A stretch of 64,000 nt of DNA from Corydoras sp. C115 (Eukaryota; Chordata; Actinopteri; Siluriformes; Callichthyidae). Both the position numbers and the translations under genes were made by a program. The DNA is taken from positions 696,501-760,500 of the forward strand of contig JAFMOC010000190.1 in assembly GCA_019802505.1 (NCBI GenBank), in the 5' to 3' direction. Positions 1 to 11,397 of the stretch are shown here, piece after piece; within the stretch, counting starts at the first letter, position 1; every line of letters begins with the position of its first letter. The notes beneath the pieces are model-generated. The model made no database searches. It was not told where the DNA came from and saw only the letters and a program-made list of their open reading frames with translations.

Positions 1-285
1 GGTGGAGTTTCCATGTTCTCCCCGTGTCCGCGTGGGTTTCCTCCGGGTTCTCCGGTTTCCTCCCACAGTCCAAAAACATGGATCAAGTCAATTGAATTCT
101 CCAAATTGCCCCAAATAGAGTGTGCCTGTTTGAGTGAGTGTGTGCCCAGCGATGGATTGGCACCCTGTCCTGGGTGTATCTGCCCAGCGCCCGAAACGTT
201 CTTCCCTGGATGGGCATGGGGAACCCCCCCCACGACCCTAATATAGGATAAAAGCAGAAGATAATGAATTAATTAATTAAATTAA
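1..285 (+). mobile_element. tRNA-derived SINE (Mermaid-like), cut by the window start
   Basis: Begins inside the element with the tRNA-unrelated body and runs to the 3' end GGATAAAAGCAGAAGATAATGAA. The family is recognised by GTTTCCTCCCACAGTCC, GCGCCCTGTCCTGGGTGTA and a final short tandem tail. The tRNA-like head is off the window. Confidence 0.85.
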
Positions 286-955
286 ACACTGTTTAAGCTA
301 ATTCAACGAAAATAAAAAGTAACACACATTCTCCATCACTGTCATTATCCAGTTAACAACCAAAAACAGAATGAAGCGTGCTTTACTAGTTGTCATAGTG
401 TGAGTGCAATGTTACGTTGATTCACTTCAAAACTAAAGAACCTTGGGATATTGTAGTGATTTACTCTGCTGTTGAGCTCCTTCATCCTCATTGACGCCAA
501 CATGTTTAGTATCAGGTGGTCTATCGTCACTGTGGTGCTACATGCAGGTCAAATCATTTTCGCAAGAAGTTTGCATGTTACACGTTCTTTAGTTGTGTGA
601 AATGTGAAGTACTAACAATTTTATTTCTTGCATCGGCCATGTTTCATTTGTAGAGTTTATTAAACTTTGTTAAATTTGTTTCGCAGATTCCACTCAACTC
701 AACGCTCCGGCTCGTTCCTTTCAACCCACTCTTTTTTTTTTTCAGCGCTGCAGGTGACTTAAGCGGTTACAACATTGCGAGTAGCGCGTAAATCGTGTGA
801 TCGTTGTTGCAAGCCCTAGTGGTGACTCCAAGAACCACACCGTAAAAATGTGGTAAGGAAAATCTCAAAACTTAAACACTTTGGTCTTTGAGGCTATTTT
901 GAAAGTAAAAAGCATTTGCTAGATGAGTGTATACTGAAATGCAATACAGGCATAC
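286..955. other. gtpbp1 intron sequence, nothing recognised
   Basis: AT-rich intronic sequence between the SINE at the window start and gtpbp1 exon 2. No further exon with splice sites was found by eye. Confidence 0.5.
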
Positions 956-1067
956 CTGAACCTACTCCCACCACATAAATGGTCTCCCCACAGCCCTCAT
1001 CCATCCTGTCACGTAGCTGCCGCAGTAAGGAATCGTACTGTTCTCCATTGGGACTGACAAGTGCAAG
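956..1067 (-). CDS. gtpbp1: gtpbp1 coding exon 2
   Basis: A 112-bp exon (37 codons plus one base) with a TTTTACAG acceptor and a GTATG donor. It carries the strongly conserved block around SPNGEQYDSLLRQ and DEGCGETIYVVG. It leaves the reading frame in phase 1 for an exon outside the window. Confidence 0.9.
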
Positions 1068-2889
1068 CTGTAAAATGCCAAAAACAAGAGATTTAGATCA
1101 CACTCCCAGACTCACTTCTTATTTTATAATTGTGAAAATATACCCATGTATGTTTTAAACATAGGAACGAAATTTTGCAATTAATGTAATGAATCATAAA
1201 TAAAAAATAAATGTAAAAAATGATTCCTACTTGTATTGCTCCAAGACAAAATTACTTGGTGCATATTTTCAGACTAAAACTGAGTTCATAGTGACAATTT
1301 GAACTTAACACCGACTAAGTGCATTGAGTGTACTGGCAGGACCAATAATCAAGCAGTTAGGTTACTAACAAAGAAAGGAAAGATATAGTATAATAACAAG
1401 TTTAATACAGTTAAGGTAGGAGTGCCAGAGTACAGGACAGGAGCATGTAATTCCACCCAACATTATGTCTCATGAGTATGTGTGTTCAAAAGTCTGTATT
1501 TGTTTTTAATCAAGTTCTAAGCATAGTTTTCAATGATGGTGCAAAGTCATGATTCAGATTCATATTTAAAATATTTAGAAATAATTTGTAATTAATTGTC
1601 ATCCAGGGCGGCACGGTGGCTTAGTGGTTAGCACGTTAGCCTCTCAGCGCTAGGGATTGCCGGTTCGAATCCCCATCTGGGTGGAGTTTCCATGTTCTCT
1701 CCGTGTCTGCGTGGGTTTCCTCCGGGTTCCTCCCACAGTCCAAAAACATGGATCAAGTCAATTGAGTACTCCAAATTGCCCCATATAGTGTGTGTATGTG
1801 TGTGAGTGAGTGAGTGTGTGCCCAGCGATGGATTGGCACCCTGTCTTGGGTGTATCTGCCCAGCGCCCGAAACGTTCTCCCCTGGATGGGTCCCCCGCGA
1901 CCCTAATATAGGACAAAGCGGAAGATAATGAATGAATGAATAATTGTCATCCATGACATAATGTCCACTGTAGTGTGAATCCTATAATATTTATTAAATC
2001 ATTATTTGCTTCTTCAAATTACATTTTAAAAGCACTTAAATAAACTCCAAATCTGCAGAACAAATTATTGTACTTAATGGTTAGTAAAACTGACAAATTT
2101 GGGGTTGCTTTTTGCATACCACAATAAAATTTAACTTTGAGTAAAAACCTTATACTTTACAAAAAACGCATACAGAACTCAACATGTCATAATTCTACAC
2201 GTCAACGTTGCACTGCTGTTTCATCACCTCTGACATCAACTCTACTATGGCGGAATCCCAAATCGTTTCCTAAGCTCCTACATAGGCGCACTTATAAGGG
2301 AATTGTATGATGGTTTCTACAGCCAACAGAGTGAAATATACGCACTAAATGGATAGGACGTTGTTAAATGTATTGCAGCCTATACACGAAATATACGTTA
2401 CTAAACGTAAATCATTACACTAATAAGAAGTTCTAATGCTAATAACGTATACTAACGTAATACTATAGTATTACCATACAAGTAATACTACAAACATAGT
2501 TTGCATATATAGTTTGCAAGTAACTAACGCTATAACGATACTAGGGTTTCTTTTATATAAATGTACAAATTCAACACTTTTCTGAAATGTGTATATACCT
2601 GTACAAATGGGAACAATATATTTTTAAAAACCGGTTTTGTACAGTAGAAGTAGCCCTGTTAGGATTGCTGAGTTGTCGCACAGGCCTATGTGCTAACCTT
2701 GCTAGAGAAGTCTATCCCGTGATCCCCGACCTCGCCGTTGAGCGCCTCGCCGTCCTCAAAGCACTCAGTGTCGGTATCTTCGCCACAACCTCGACCCGCT
2801 GGCGCGAACATGCTAGCGGGAACCACTGACTCAGCCTGTAACGTTGGTCCAGGACTTAAACTTGGCTCAGAGGCTTTTGCTGATGCCAT
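956..2889 (-). CDS. gtpbp1: GTP-binding protein 1, first two coding exons (partial gene)
   Basis: This is the 5' part of a spliced gene on the minus strand; later exons, including the GTPase G domain, lie beyond base 1. GTPBP1 is a translational-type GTPase of the EF-Tu-like superfamily linked to mRNA turnover and ribosome surveillance (family knowledge). Exon 1 (2698-2889) encodes 64 residues with the signatures PASMFAP and EDGEALNGE. Exon 2 (956-1067) encodes 37 residues plus one base, with SPNGEQYDSLLRQ and RMDEGCGETIYVVG. Both match my recollection of the vertebrate GTPBP1 N-terminus, and the junction falls after a Ser-Ser-Lys that corresponds to the human Thr-Ser-Lys. Splice sites are canonical (AAG|GTTAGC donor, TTTTACAG acceptor, TCAG|GTATG donor). 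I chose the Met at 2887-2889; an in-frame Met at 2914-2916 would add nine residues. Intron 1 carries a SINE. Confidence 0.9.
1606..1940 (+). mobile_element. full-length Mermaid-like SINE in gtpbp1 intron 1
   Basis: Full head with RNA polymerase III box A-like (TGGCTTAGTGG) and box B-like (GGTTCGAATCC) motifs, body and (GAAT)n tail. It is flanked by a perfect 13-bp target-site duplication TAATTGTCATCCA at 1593-1605 and 1941-1953. It lies antisense to gtpbp1. Confidence 0.95.
2698..2889 (-). CDS. gtpbp1: gtpbp1 coding exon 1
   Basis: Codes 64 residues: a Ser/Pro-rich start, then PASMFAP, an acidic stretch and EDGEALNGE. It ends in phase 0 at AAG|GTTAGC. This N-terminal region is disordered in the family and is poorly conserved outside these motifs. 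Confidence 0.88.
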
Positions 2890-3260
2890 AATACAACAAA
2901 CACAGCAATGAGTCACCGAATCAGTGTAAATTAATCCTTTAGATGTGAGCTTTTAAATGTGTGAGCTGAAGAACCAGAAGAGCTTGATTTTTTTTAAATC
3001 CCACGTATATATCCAGAAAACCATCAACCAAAAATAGATAGTATTTCATAAACCATAGCGGCTACATAATTAAGACTGGAGCAAACTCTGTCACACGCGA
3101 TCTAACAAGCTGGATTTCGGTGTATGGAATTAGAAATAAAAACAGACTGCATGTGTAGTTTATCGAGATCACGCCTCCTGATAAACCATTCGTAAAGAGG
3201 GCTGGCCAATCAAAAGCCGCGGAACTCATGTCGTCATTTTGTAGTCGGTGCCATGTTAGT
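2890..3260 (-). promoter_or_regulatory. probable gtpbp1 5' UTR and promoter region
   Basis: This is the sequence immediately upstream of the gtpbp1 start on the minus strand. It has scattered CpG dinucleotides around 3060-3290 and no obvious TATA box. The transcription start cannot be placed by eye, so the limits are approximate and inferred from position only. Confidence 0.35.
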
Positions 3261-3479
3261 TATGACCGTAACTTGAACGTCGGGTCGAAGGTCAAAAACA
3301 AAAAGTCTTTATATTTTACGTATTTTACATTTATTTTATGAGCCTTTTATGTAACCATGACGAATGTTTTAAATTAAATTGGTTCATAAAATTTTCCATA
3401 ATTCCATTCAAAACGTTAAAATTTCATAGATTATAAAGTGACGAAAATTTTGAATACTGTTGAGAAATTATCATTAATT

Positions 3480-3830
3480 ATACTGTGGAGTAAACATTAA
3501 TGTTTAAAACAGAGTGTGACACACTTATCATCTACCAAACAGTAGAGGTGATGAAAAGAATACAAACCACATTATCCACATTCAGTCATACAATGTCCAG
3601 TGCAGGTGTTGGTAAACTCTGCTTTCTTAAATCCAAGGTCACTGCAACAGTCTACCAGAACGTTTTAGAGAACTTTATAATTCCTTATGCTGTGGATCTG
3701 TAGGGAAATGCAGATTTCATATTCCAGCAGGACCTGGTCCCTGCCCATGCTGCCGGAAGCGAAGTGAATTTCCCCATTGTGGGACAAATAAAGGTCCATC
3801 ATATCTATCTTAATTGCCTGGACCTTATGG
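3480..3830 (+). mobile_element. Tc1/mariner-like fragment
   Basis: Shares its opening (GAGTGTGACACACTTATCATCTAC) with the element at 24098-24740. It ends with a decayed transposase piece reading FQQDLVPAH-like residues near 3720-3750. Too damaged to code. Confidence 0.7.
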
Positions 3831-3966
3831 AAGCCCAGATTTAGTCAGCTCTTCTTTGTTGTTATAAATACTTTAAAATAATTTTATAATATAAATACTT
3901 GAGATTGAAAAATATTATTAAAATACAAAAACAAAAAATGGTGGAAATATATTAATTTCATAATAT

Positions 3967-4307
3967 TCATTCATTCATTATCTCACGCTTTATCCTCTAT
4001 TAGGGTCGCGGTGGGGTTCCCTATGCCCATCCAGGGGAGAACATTTCGGGCGCTGGGCAGATAGACCCAGGACAGGGCGCCAATCCATCGCTGGGCACAC
4101 AATCACTCATACATACACACTCTATATGGGGCAATTTGGAGAATTCAATTGACTTGATCCATGTTTTTGGACTGTGGGAGGAAACCGGAGAACCCGGAGG
4201 AAACCCACACGGGGAGAACATGGAAACTCCACCCAGGCGGTGGTTCGAACCGGGAATCCCTAGCGCTGAGAGGCGAACGTGCTAACCACTAAGCCACCGT
4301 GCTGCTC
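3967..4307 (-). mobile_element. full-length Mermaid-like SINE
   Basis: Complete minus-strand copy with a 13-bp target-site duplication AATTTCATAATAT at 3954-3966 and 4308-4320. Confidence 0.95.
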
Positions 4308-4905
4308 AATTTCATAATATAAATAATAAAATTTATAAATAATAAAATTTTCATAATTTTCATTTTTCTTTTTCTCAATATAATGTATGTAATGTATGTG
4401 TTTGCTTTGTTGTTCGTTTTTATATTATAGTGAAACTTTACAACTAGTGAAAACTAATGATTTTTAACATTTGAACATTTGTAACTGTAACTACAATTTG
4501 TTATTGTAAATCATTAAGTATTTTAAAAAAAGTCGTCCTTATAACTGTTTGTGTTGAATACATTAATTCATTTCATCATGCATGTTACTGATTCCCTAGG
4601 TATGTGGTCATTAATTAATTGTAATATAATTTACCATGCAAAATAATTTTCTGGTGAGCTGACTATCCTCAGGGCCCGATGCTGTTAAATTTTTTTTTTC
4701 TTTCCACTTTTGCCAACTCCTCAGTAAGGAAAGAAGCTATTGGCTGGCCTAAAAGTCACTAGAAGACACTAAATTGCTTATATTGCATAATGTCCATTTG
4801 TCTATTTGAAGCTATAGAATAATGGGATGACATTGTGGGAGAGAAAAGAAAGTGCTAAATATGATATAACCACAAATAAACCTAAAAAAAAATCAAAATG
4901 TTAGA

Positions 4906-5221
4906 TCCATCCATCCTTTATCTTCTGCTTTATCCTATATATTAGGGTCGCGGGAGGGTTCCCCATACCCATCCAGGGGAGAACATTTCGGGCGCTGTGC
5001 AGACACACCCAGGACAGGGCGCCAATCTATCGCTGGGCACACACTCATTCACACAGACACCCACACATACACACTCTATATGGGGCAATTTGGAGAACTC
5101 AATTGACTTGATCCATGTTTTTGGACTGTGCGAGGAAACCGGAGAACCCGGAGGAAACTCCACCTAGATGGGGATTCGAACCGGGAGTCCCTAGCGCTGA
5201 GAGGCTAATGTGCTAACCACT
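4906..5221 (-). mobile_element. Mermaid-like SINE, 5' truncated
   Basis: Minus-strand copy running from the TTATCTTCTGCTTTATCC end to GTGCTAACCACTAA. The first part of the tRNA-like head is missing. Confidence 0.88.
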
Positions 5222-5540
5222 AATGATTTCTGTTATTTTTTTTAGCTTTTGAAATAAGCTGTCAGCTCTCAAAATAAATACATCCCTTTAACTCTTTAAT
5301 GCTTTGTCTAGACCCACATTACATGAATTATTTTACATAAATTATATGAATTATTTTTAGTTAATTACATAAATACATTTTGTCCTGTGTTGTTAAACAT
5401 TTTATCAAAATAGTGAAATGTTGGGTGGAACTGCTTCTCTGCGTTCACCCCTCCTTAAAAGACCTTAAAAGAGACACTTTGGCAGAGTTACACAAATTGT
5501 TAAATTCAGTGATTGTTTTTTGTCACACTGAATACATTTA

Positions 5541-5911
5541 GGGCGGCACGGTGGCTTAGTGGTTAGCACATTCACCTCTCAGCGCTAGGGATTCCCGGTT
5601 CGAATCCCCATCTGGGTGGAGTTTCCATGTTCGCCCCGTGTCCGTGTGGGTTTCCTCCGGGTTCTCCGGTTTCCTCCCACAGTCCAAAAACATGGATCAC
5701 GTCAATTGAATTCTCCAAATTGCCCCATATAGAGTGTGTGTGTGTGTGTGTGTGTGTGAGTGAGTGTGTGCCCAGCGATGGATTGGCGCCCTGTCCTGGG
5801 TCTATCTGCCCAGCGCCCGAAATGTTCTCCCCTGAATGGGCATGGGGAACCCCACCGCGACCCTACTAGCGGGAGATAATGAAGGATAAAGCGGGAGATA
5901 ATGAATGAATG
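5541..5911 (+). mobile_element. full-length Mermaid-like SINE
   Basis: Complete copy with an internal (GT)n run at about 5733-5757. Flanked by AATACATTTA (5531-5540) and AATATATTTA (5912-5921), a 10-bp duplication with one mismatch. Confidence 0.93.
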
Positions 5912-6049
5912 AATATATTTACACCCCTCTTTGTAAATAGGGGTGGGGGTGTCAACAGCAGCTTTGGGCATGTGCAGTTTAGTTGCAGAGGATGTGAAGC
6001 GATAATGGGTCTATTTTTCCTGTGAGACTGAGCACTCTGTGTCTTGTGG

Positions 6050-6155
6050 AATGAGGCTTATGGCAGAACCAGTTTAAAGGCTTATAACACTATAAAGCTG
6101 ATTTGTGACAATGTACTATTGTGAAAAGCGCTCTATAAATAAATTACTTTAACTT
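6050..6155 (+). mobile_element. L2 LINE 3' tail fragment
   Basis: Carries the family 3' end GTGACAATGTACTATTGTG...AAAAGCGCTCTATAAATAAA and an ACTTGAA-type tail, the same end seen on the longer L2 copies at 37499-38416 and 47999-50993. Confidence 0.75.
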
Positions 6156-6377
6156 GAAATTACTAGAACCCGCTTCTTGCTGAGAACAGTAACTACATGT
6201 GGAAGAACATGGGGTCTCCAAAAGTCTCCAATAACACCTAGATTTGTCACAAGTCGATTTTTTAAAGGATAAAGTGATCTAATTTGCCTACTGTTATTAG
6301 ACACAGTGGAATTTATGGTTGCTAGAGGGTCTGTGAAGTCACTAAATATAGTGCCAAGTTGACAAGAGTGCTCAGGG

Positions 6378-7276
6378 CAGTGCTGCCAACTCCTCAGTAA
6401 CAAAAGTCGCTACTGGCTGTCCTAAAAGTCGCTAGAACTCGCTAAATGACGTCACCGTCTAATTTGCATAATACATGTTTTTGAAGGTGTAAAGGAATAA
6501 CGTTGAGGGAAAGAAAAAAGTGAGTAAAAAAAAACCCTAAATATCTCAGAACTACTAAATTAACTTCTGTTGCCTTCTCCAACAGAAATTCATGACTTTA
6601 ATGCTTTGTATAAATTATGTAAATAATTTTTTTTGCAGTGTTGTTATCAAATGTTATGCAAAGGGAGCAGTAGCTCGGTGGTTTGGGTGTTGGGCTATCA
6701 ATCTGAAGGTTGGCAGTTCAAATCCCAGCTCCACTGAAGTTACCATTGTGGGTCCTTGAGCAAGGCCCTTAACCCTCATTGCAGGGATGTTGTGATTAAC
6801 CCTGTGTTCACCTTGTAAGTCACTTTGGATAAAAGCGTCTGCTAAATGACCAAATGTTATCATAAGATTAGCCATTAGCGGGAACCGCTAGTCCACGTTC
6901 AACCCTCCTCCTTTATTCGGGCTACATGAAGGCTATATGGTGAATAAGGTGAGTGACTGACTGAGAATGTGAGTTAAAATTAAAATTAAAATTTAAATGC
7001 AGTAATTTGTTTTCAAGTCTCAATGAAGAGGCAGTTATATTTATATCCCGCTTTGTAAACATGGGGCGGGGTCAGTCACCATCGGCTCTGCGCATGCGCA
7101 GTTCATTTGCAGTGTGGGCATGAAGCGGTGTCTAACTGAGTGTTGTGGGACGGAGCTGTGTTCATCTCAGAGTCAACAAAAGTTTCCAATAACACCACAA
7201 AAAGTCGCTAAAAATAAGTCGCTAGAGGGTCTGAACAGTTGCTAAATATAGCTAAGACGCTAAGTTGGCCACACTG
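6378..7276 (+). mobile_element. hAT-like non-autonomous element, copy B
   Basis: Ends are CAGTGCTGCCAACT and, inverted on the right, CAGTGTGGCCAACTT. Flanked by GCTCAGGG (6370-6377) and ACTCAGGG (7277-7284), an 8-bp duplication with one mismatch as made by hAT transposases. A tRNA-type SINE is nested at 6659-6866. No coding capacity. Confidence 0.65.
6659..6866 (+). mobile_element. second SINE family (tRNA-like head, LINE-like tail)
   Basis: Head AGTAGCTCGGTGGTTTGGGTG and GGCAGTTCAAATCCC, then CTTGAGCAAGGCCCTTAACCC and the conserved end GTCACTTTGGATAAAAGCG, TCTGCTAAATG. This layout is common in teleosts and distinct from the Mermaid-like copies. Nested in hAT-like copy B. Confidence 0.88.
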
Positions 7277-7434
7277 ACTCAGGGGCTGATACTGCTTTTT
7301 AATCCTTTTTCAATTTTAAGGGGCCAAACCACAATTTGGAGGGAACAGCACATTGGTTCATCTTCAATATAGACAGTGCACTGAACCAATCAGAATATAG
7401 TGCGGAAGCGTCCCGACTAGTTCCCTTCCTGATT

Positions 7435-7436
<2 letters not shown>

Positions 7437-7480
<44 letters not shown>
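7437..7480. repeat. (CA)n microsatellite
   Basis: About 21 uninterrupted CA units. The open frames across it on both strands are His/Thr and Cys/Val runs without meaning. Confidence 0.95.
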
Positions 7481-7481
<1 letters not shown>

Positions 7482-7682
7482 TATCCAATATATTATATAC
7501 ACACACAGCACAAGGATGAAGAAGAACAGAAAAAAAGCAGTCCACTGACATCACGCCGTGACCTTATGTGCAAAAAAATTAAAAATCTGTGTTTAAATGT
7601 GTGCTTTGTCTGAGACATTTAGCACCAACTTAAGAACTCACATTCAGGTGACACATTCAAAATGTAAAGTAATATATAGTGC

Positions 7683-8020
7683 TGGGCGCCACGGTGGCTT
7701 AGTGGTTAGCACGTTCGCCTCTCAGCACTAGGGATTCCCGGTTCGAATCCCCATCTGGGTGGAGTTTCCATATTCCATGTTCCTCCGGGTTCTCCGGTTT
7801 CTCCCCACAGTCCAAAAACATGGATCAAGTCAATTGAGTTCTCCAAATTGCCCCATAGAGTGTGTATGCGTGCATGTCTGTGTGAGTGTGTGCCCAGCGA
7901 TAGATTGGCGCCCTGTCCTGGGTGTATCTGCCCAGCGCCCGAAACGTTCTCCCCTGGATGGGCATGGGGAACCCCACCGCGACCCTAATATAGGATAAAG
8001 CGTAAGATAATGAATGAATG
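7683..8020 (+). mobile_element. full-length Mermaid-like SINE
   Basis: Flanked by a perfect 12-bp duplication AATATATAGTGC at 7671-7682 and 8021-8032. Confidence 0.95.
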
Positions 8021-8150
8021 AATATATAGTGCAAAATAATACCCTACAGTTTATCTTAAATTAATGAATGTTAAATTAGAGGTGGTATAGGTGGTGGTAC
8101 TGTCCTAAGAGTTTATCCACCATCTCTGATTTTTTAAGCTTGAATGTAGA

Positions 8151-9593
8151 TACAAAAAAAAAAAGTTGGAACACTAAACAAATTGTGAATAAAAACTAAA
8201 TGCAATGATGTGGAGATGGCAAATGTCAATATTTTATTCTTAATAGAACATAGATGACAGATCAAATGTTTAATCTGGGTAAATGTAACATTTTAAAGTG
8301 AAAAAATGTTGAATCAAAATTTCACAGTGTCAACAAATCCCAAAAATGTTGGGACAAGTAGCAATAAGTGGCTGAAAAAAGGAAATTGAGCATATAACGA
8401 ACAGCTGGAAGACCAATTAACACTAATTAGATCAATTGACATCATGATAATGTATAAAAGGAATGTCAGTGTCTCTCAGAAGCCAAGATGGTAAGAGGAT
8501 CACCAATACCAGAATGGTGTTACTCAGTGTAAAATAGCAAAGATTTTTAAGGTAACATCATCAAAAAATTCAGAGAAGCTGGAACAATCGCTGAGCGTAA
8601 GGGTCAAGGCCATAAAACTCTACTGGATGTTCGTGATCTCGGGGACCTTAAATGTCACTGTACCTCAAACAGGAATGCCACTGTCAAGGAAATAACAGAA
8701 TGGGCTCAGGAATACTTCCAGAAAGCATTGTCAGTGAACACAATCCACCGTGCCATCTGCCGTTGCCAGCTGAAACTCTACAGTGCAAAGAGGAAGCCAT
8801 TTCTAAGCAAGCTCAACAAACTCAGACATTTGCACTGGGCCAAGGGTCATTTAAAATGGAGTGTGGCAAAAATGGAAGACTGTTCTGTGGTCGGATGAGT
8901 CACATTTTGTTCTTTATGGAACACTGGGACGCTATGTCATCCGGACCAGAGAGGACAAGGATTGCATGAGTGCTTGTGGCATAGGCAGCTTGCATGTCTG
9001 GAAAGGCACCATTAATGAAGAGAAATATGTTCAGGTTCTAGAACAACATATGCTCCCATCTAGACGTCATCTCTTTCAGGGAAGACCCTGTATTTTTTAA
9101 CAAGATAATGCCAGACCACATTCTGCAGCAATCACAACATCGTGGCTATGTAGAAGAAGGATCCGGGTACTGAAATGGCCAGCCTGCAGTCCAGATCTTT
9201 CGCCTATAGAGATCATTTGGCGCACCATAAAGAGGAAGGTGCGACAAAGAATGCCCAAGGTGATTGAATAGTTAGAGGACTGTATTAGGCATGAATGGGA
9301 GAGCATTCCTATTTCTAAACTTTAGAAACTGGTCTCCTCTGTCCCTAAACGTTTGTTGTAAGAAGAAGGGGAGATGCCACATGGCCTTGACCCAACTTTT
9401 TTGGCGTTTGTTGACACCACAAAATTTTGACACATTTTTCCCTTACATTGATACATTCTCTGTTTAAACTTTGGATCTGTGATTTGTGTTCTATTCTGAA
9501 TAAAATATTGACATTTGCTATCTCCAAATCATTGCATTCAGTTTTTATTCACAATTTGTTTAGCGTCCCAACTTTTTTGGAATCCGGTTTGTA
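8151..9593 (+). mobile_element. Tc1/mariner transposon, full length but decayed
   Basis: About 1.44 kb with inverted terminal repeats of roughly 200 bp (left AAGTTGGAACACTAAACAA, right TTGTTTAGCGTCCCAACTT), ending at TA dinucleotides. The body encodes a broken transposase: VLWSDESHF (first Asp), then after a frame change NARPHSA and SPDLSPIEIIW (third acidic residue). Several frameshifts and stops separate these, so it is not a source of active enzyme. Confidence 0.9.
8652..9330 (+). pseudogene. Tc1 transposase pseudogene
   Basis: Fragments in two or more frames follow the Tc1 DDE layout: helix-turn-helix-like N-terminal remains near 8700-8800, VLWSDESHFVLYG at about 8885, KGTINEEKYVQVLEQHMLPS at about 9005, and WPACSPDLSPIE at about 9178. 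Internal stop and frameshifts disable it. Confidence 0.85.
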
Positions 9594-9627
9594 TTTTAAT
9601 TGTGAATTGTTAGATTATATGTAGGTG

Positions 9628-9954
9628 ATGTCTTGGTGGTTATCACAATTGCCTCTCAGAACTAGTGATTCCCGGTTCGAATCCCAATCTGGGTGGTGTT
9701 TCCATGTTCTCCCTGTGTCCGCGTGTTTCCTCCGGGTTCTTCGGTTTTCTCCCACAGTCCAAAAACATGGATTAAGGTCAATTGAGTTCTCCAAATGACC
9801 CCATATAGAGTGTCTGTGTGAGTGTGTGCCCAGATATAGATTGGCGCCCTGTCCTGGGTGTATCTGCCCAGCGCCCGAAACGTTCTCCCCTGGATGGGCA
9901 TGGGGAACCCCCCAGCAACCCTAGTAGAGGATAAAGCGGAAGATAATGGATGGA
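9628..9954 (+). mobile_element. Mermaid-like SINE, diverged head
   Basis: Flanked by TATATGTAGGTG (9616-9627) and TATACGTAGGTG (9955-9966), a 12-bp duplication with one difference. The tRNA-like head starts part-way (TCTTGGTGGTTATCACAA). Confidence 0.9.
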
Positions 9955-9966
9955 TATACGTAGGTG

Positions 9967-10439
9967 TTTTTTTTATCAATAAACTCAATTTATTCGGACA
10001 GCTTGCTATATTTCTATGGTGGTAGCTTTTGTGTAGTTCATTTATTGTTAAATAACTATTAGCTTACTACATTTTACAAGTAACCTGTAACACTAACACT
10101 ATGTATTCAAACCAACATCTCAGCAAAAACATTTCCAAGTTAAGACAAATTTCTCTTACATGAACTTATTTGTGACATCTTAAATGATCTTCTGACAATT
10201 TACAGGAGCGTTCTGTAACTGAACATGAGCTTATGGCAACACAATTGATTTGATGTTTTAAGGGACGTTTATTCAGTTTTATTGCTATGACAGCCACAAC
10301 TCTCGTCGTTCCAAAGTTGTTGGGACCGTTCCATTGGACAGTAGAAGATTTATAAAACCTATAAAATGTTTATTTGTAGTTTTGAAATATTTCGGGTGTT
10401 TTGTTACTCACTTTTATCTCTTCCACAACATTATGCCTT
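9967..10439. other. no gene or repeat recognised
   Basis: AT-rich sequence. A phrase GTTCCAAAGTTGTTGGGACCG near 10308 loosely recalls a Tc1 terminal repeat but has no partner. Confidence 0.4.
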
Positions 10440-10570
10440 TATTCTAAAGCTTCAAATACACACAAATTGACTATTATGCAAATTAGACAATGATGTCATT
10501 TGGCGACTTCTAGCAACTTTTAGGACAGCCAATAACAGCTTTCGGTACTAAGGAATCCGGAACACTGACT
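10440..10570 (-). repeat. fragment of the hAT-like element of 4675-7276
   Basis: On the minus strand it repeats the block GTCCTAAAAG-GCTAGAAG-CGCCAAATGACATCA and the AATTTGCATAATA segment, ending near CAGTGTTCCGGATTCC. Partial copy. Confidence 0.5.
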
Positions 10571-11074
10571 CCTGCTACTTTCAATGTTGAGCATGTATGT
10601 TAAAGGAGTGGCAGCATGAAGAAACTGTAGATGCTGCAAAATATGCCAAGACCACAGACATGTTCGCTGCTGCAGAAGCCTTCAGGTAGTCTGTGACAGC
10701 AATGCTCCAGCAACAGCAGGATGTAAGTGAAGACAGCAGCAGCAGCAGCGGGCAGGGAGGAGGGCAGCCAGAGATGCAGGCTTTTGACAGGGAAACCGAG
10801 GGACAGAGTGAGCGGGAAAGAGTAGTACCACGTAAACAGGCAATAAGGTTAGGACAATACAGAGAGTAATTAAGTAATTAAGAAGGTAAGTAGGTAATGT
10901 AAGCTGTGATGAATGAGAATAATAAGCAATAGACATTGATTAGTTTCAATATTAATTGCTATTTAGTTAAATATGTTTTTAAAAGCACTTGAACAAGTAA
11001 AATAACAGATCATACATAAAACCTTTGCAATGTAAGCATTTCCAAAGTAAGCGTAAAAAAAAGAATAAACCTAG
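10571..11074. other. no gene recognised; short (AGC)n run
   Basis: Contains a (CAG/AGC) run at about 10735-10752 within a short open stretch (Gln/Ser-rich). Nothing resembling a host exon with splice sites is evident, so I treat it as unassigned. Confidence 0.4.
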
Positions 11075-11076
11075 TA

Positions 11077-11397
11077 CACTGTGTTCCAAATTATTATGCA
11101 AATAATATTCATTGTAATTTTCCAGTCATCAACTATTAGAGTACAATTGAAAGGTTTTTGAACAAAAACATGTGTGCTGATAATAATGTGGGACAGCCTT
11201 CTTAAGTAGTCTTGCCTTTAATTGGACACACCTGCCAAACTAATTAGCACAGGTATCTGCAAATGCGTTCAGTGATTTCAGAGCCCTGCCACAGGTTATC
11301 AATGAGCAACCATCAATGAGGTTAACTGACAAAAAAAAAAACAACTCTTACCTTATCACTCCTAGACACTTTTTGCATAATAATTTGAAACACAGTG
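11077..11397. mobile_element. MITE with TA target duplication
   Basis: A 321-bp element with terminal inverted repeats CACTGTGTTCCAAATTATTA / CACTGTGTTTCAAATTATTA continuing to TGCAAA (25 of 26 match), flanked by TA at 11075-11076 and 11398-11399. No coding capacity. TA targets and end style fit a Tc1/mariner-related non-autonomous element. A fragment of the same family sits in both arms of the inverted repeat near 35666 and 36600. Confidence 0.85.

Larger units (their letters stand above)
4675..6370 (+). mobile_element. hAT-like non-autonomous element, copy A
   Basis: Shares blocks in order with copy B at 6378: TGCCAACTCCTCAGTAA, a CTAAAAGTC-CTAGAA block, a GGAACTGCT-TTCACCCCTCC block, a GCGCATGTGCAGTTT-type block, and an end near CTAAATATAG-GCCAAGTTG. 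It is enlarged by two SINEs (4906-5221, 5541-5911) and a short L2 tail (6050-6155). CTCAGGG flanks it on both sides (4668-4674, 6371-6377). It contains no transposase. Assignment to hAT rests on end and duplication style. Confidence 0.55.

Noticed and set aside
1606..1690. tRNA gene
   Set aside because: Box A-like and box B-like motifs are present, but they form the head of a SINE, with no acceptor stem closure and with the SINE body attached. The same holds for the heads at 5541, 7683, 20561 and 31355.
1628..1954. 108-codon minus-strand open frame
   Set aside because: It lies wholly in a SINE. Similar frames recur in every SINE copy in the window, so they reflect the repeat and not a gene.
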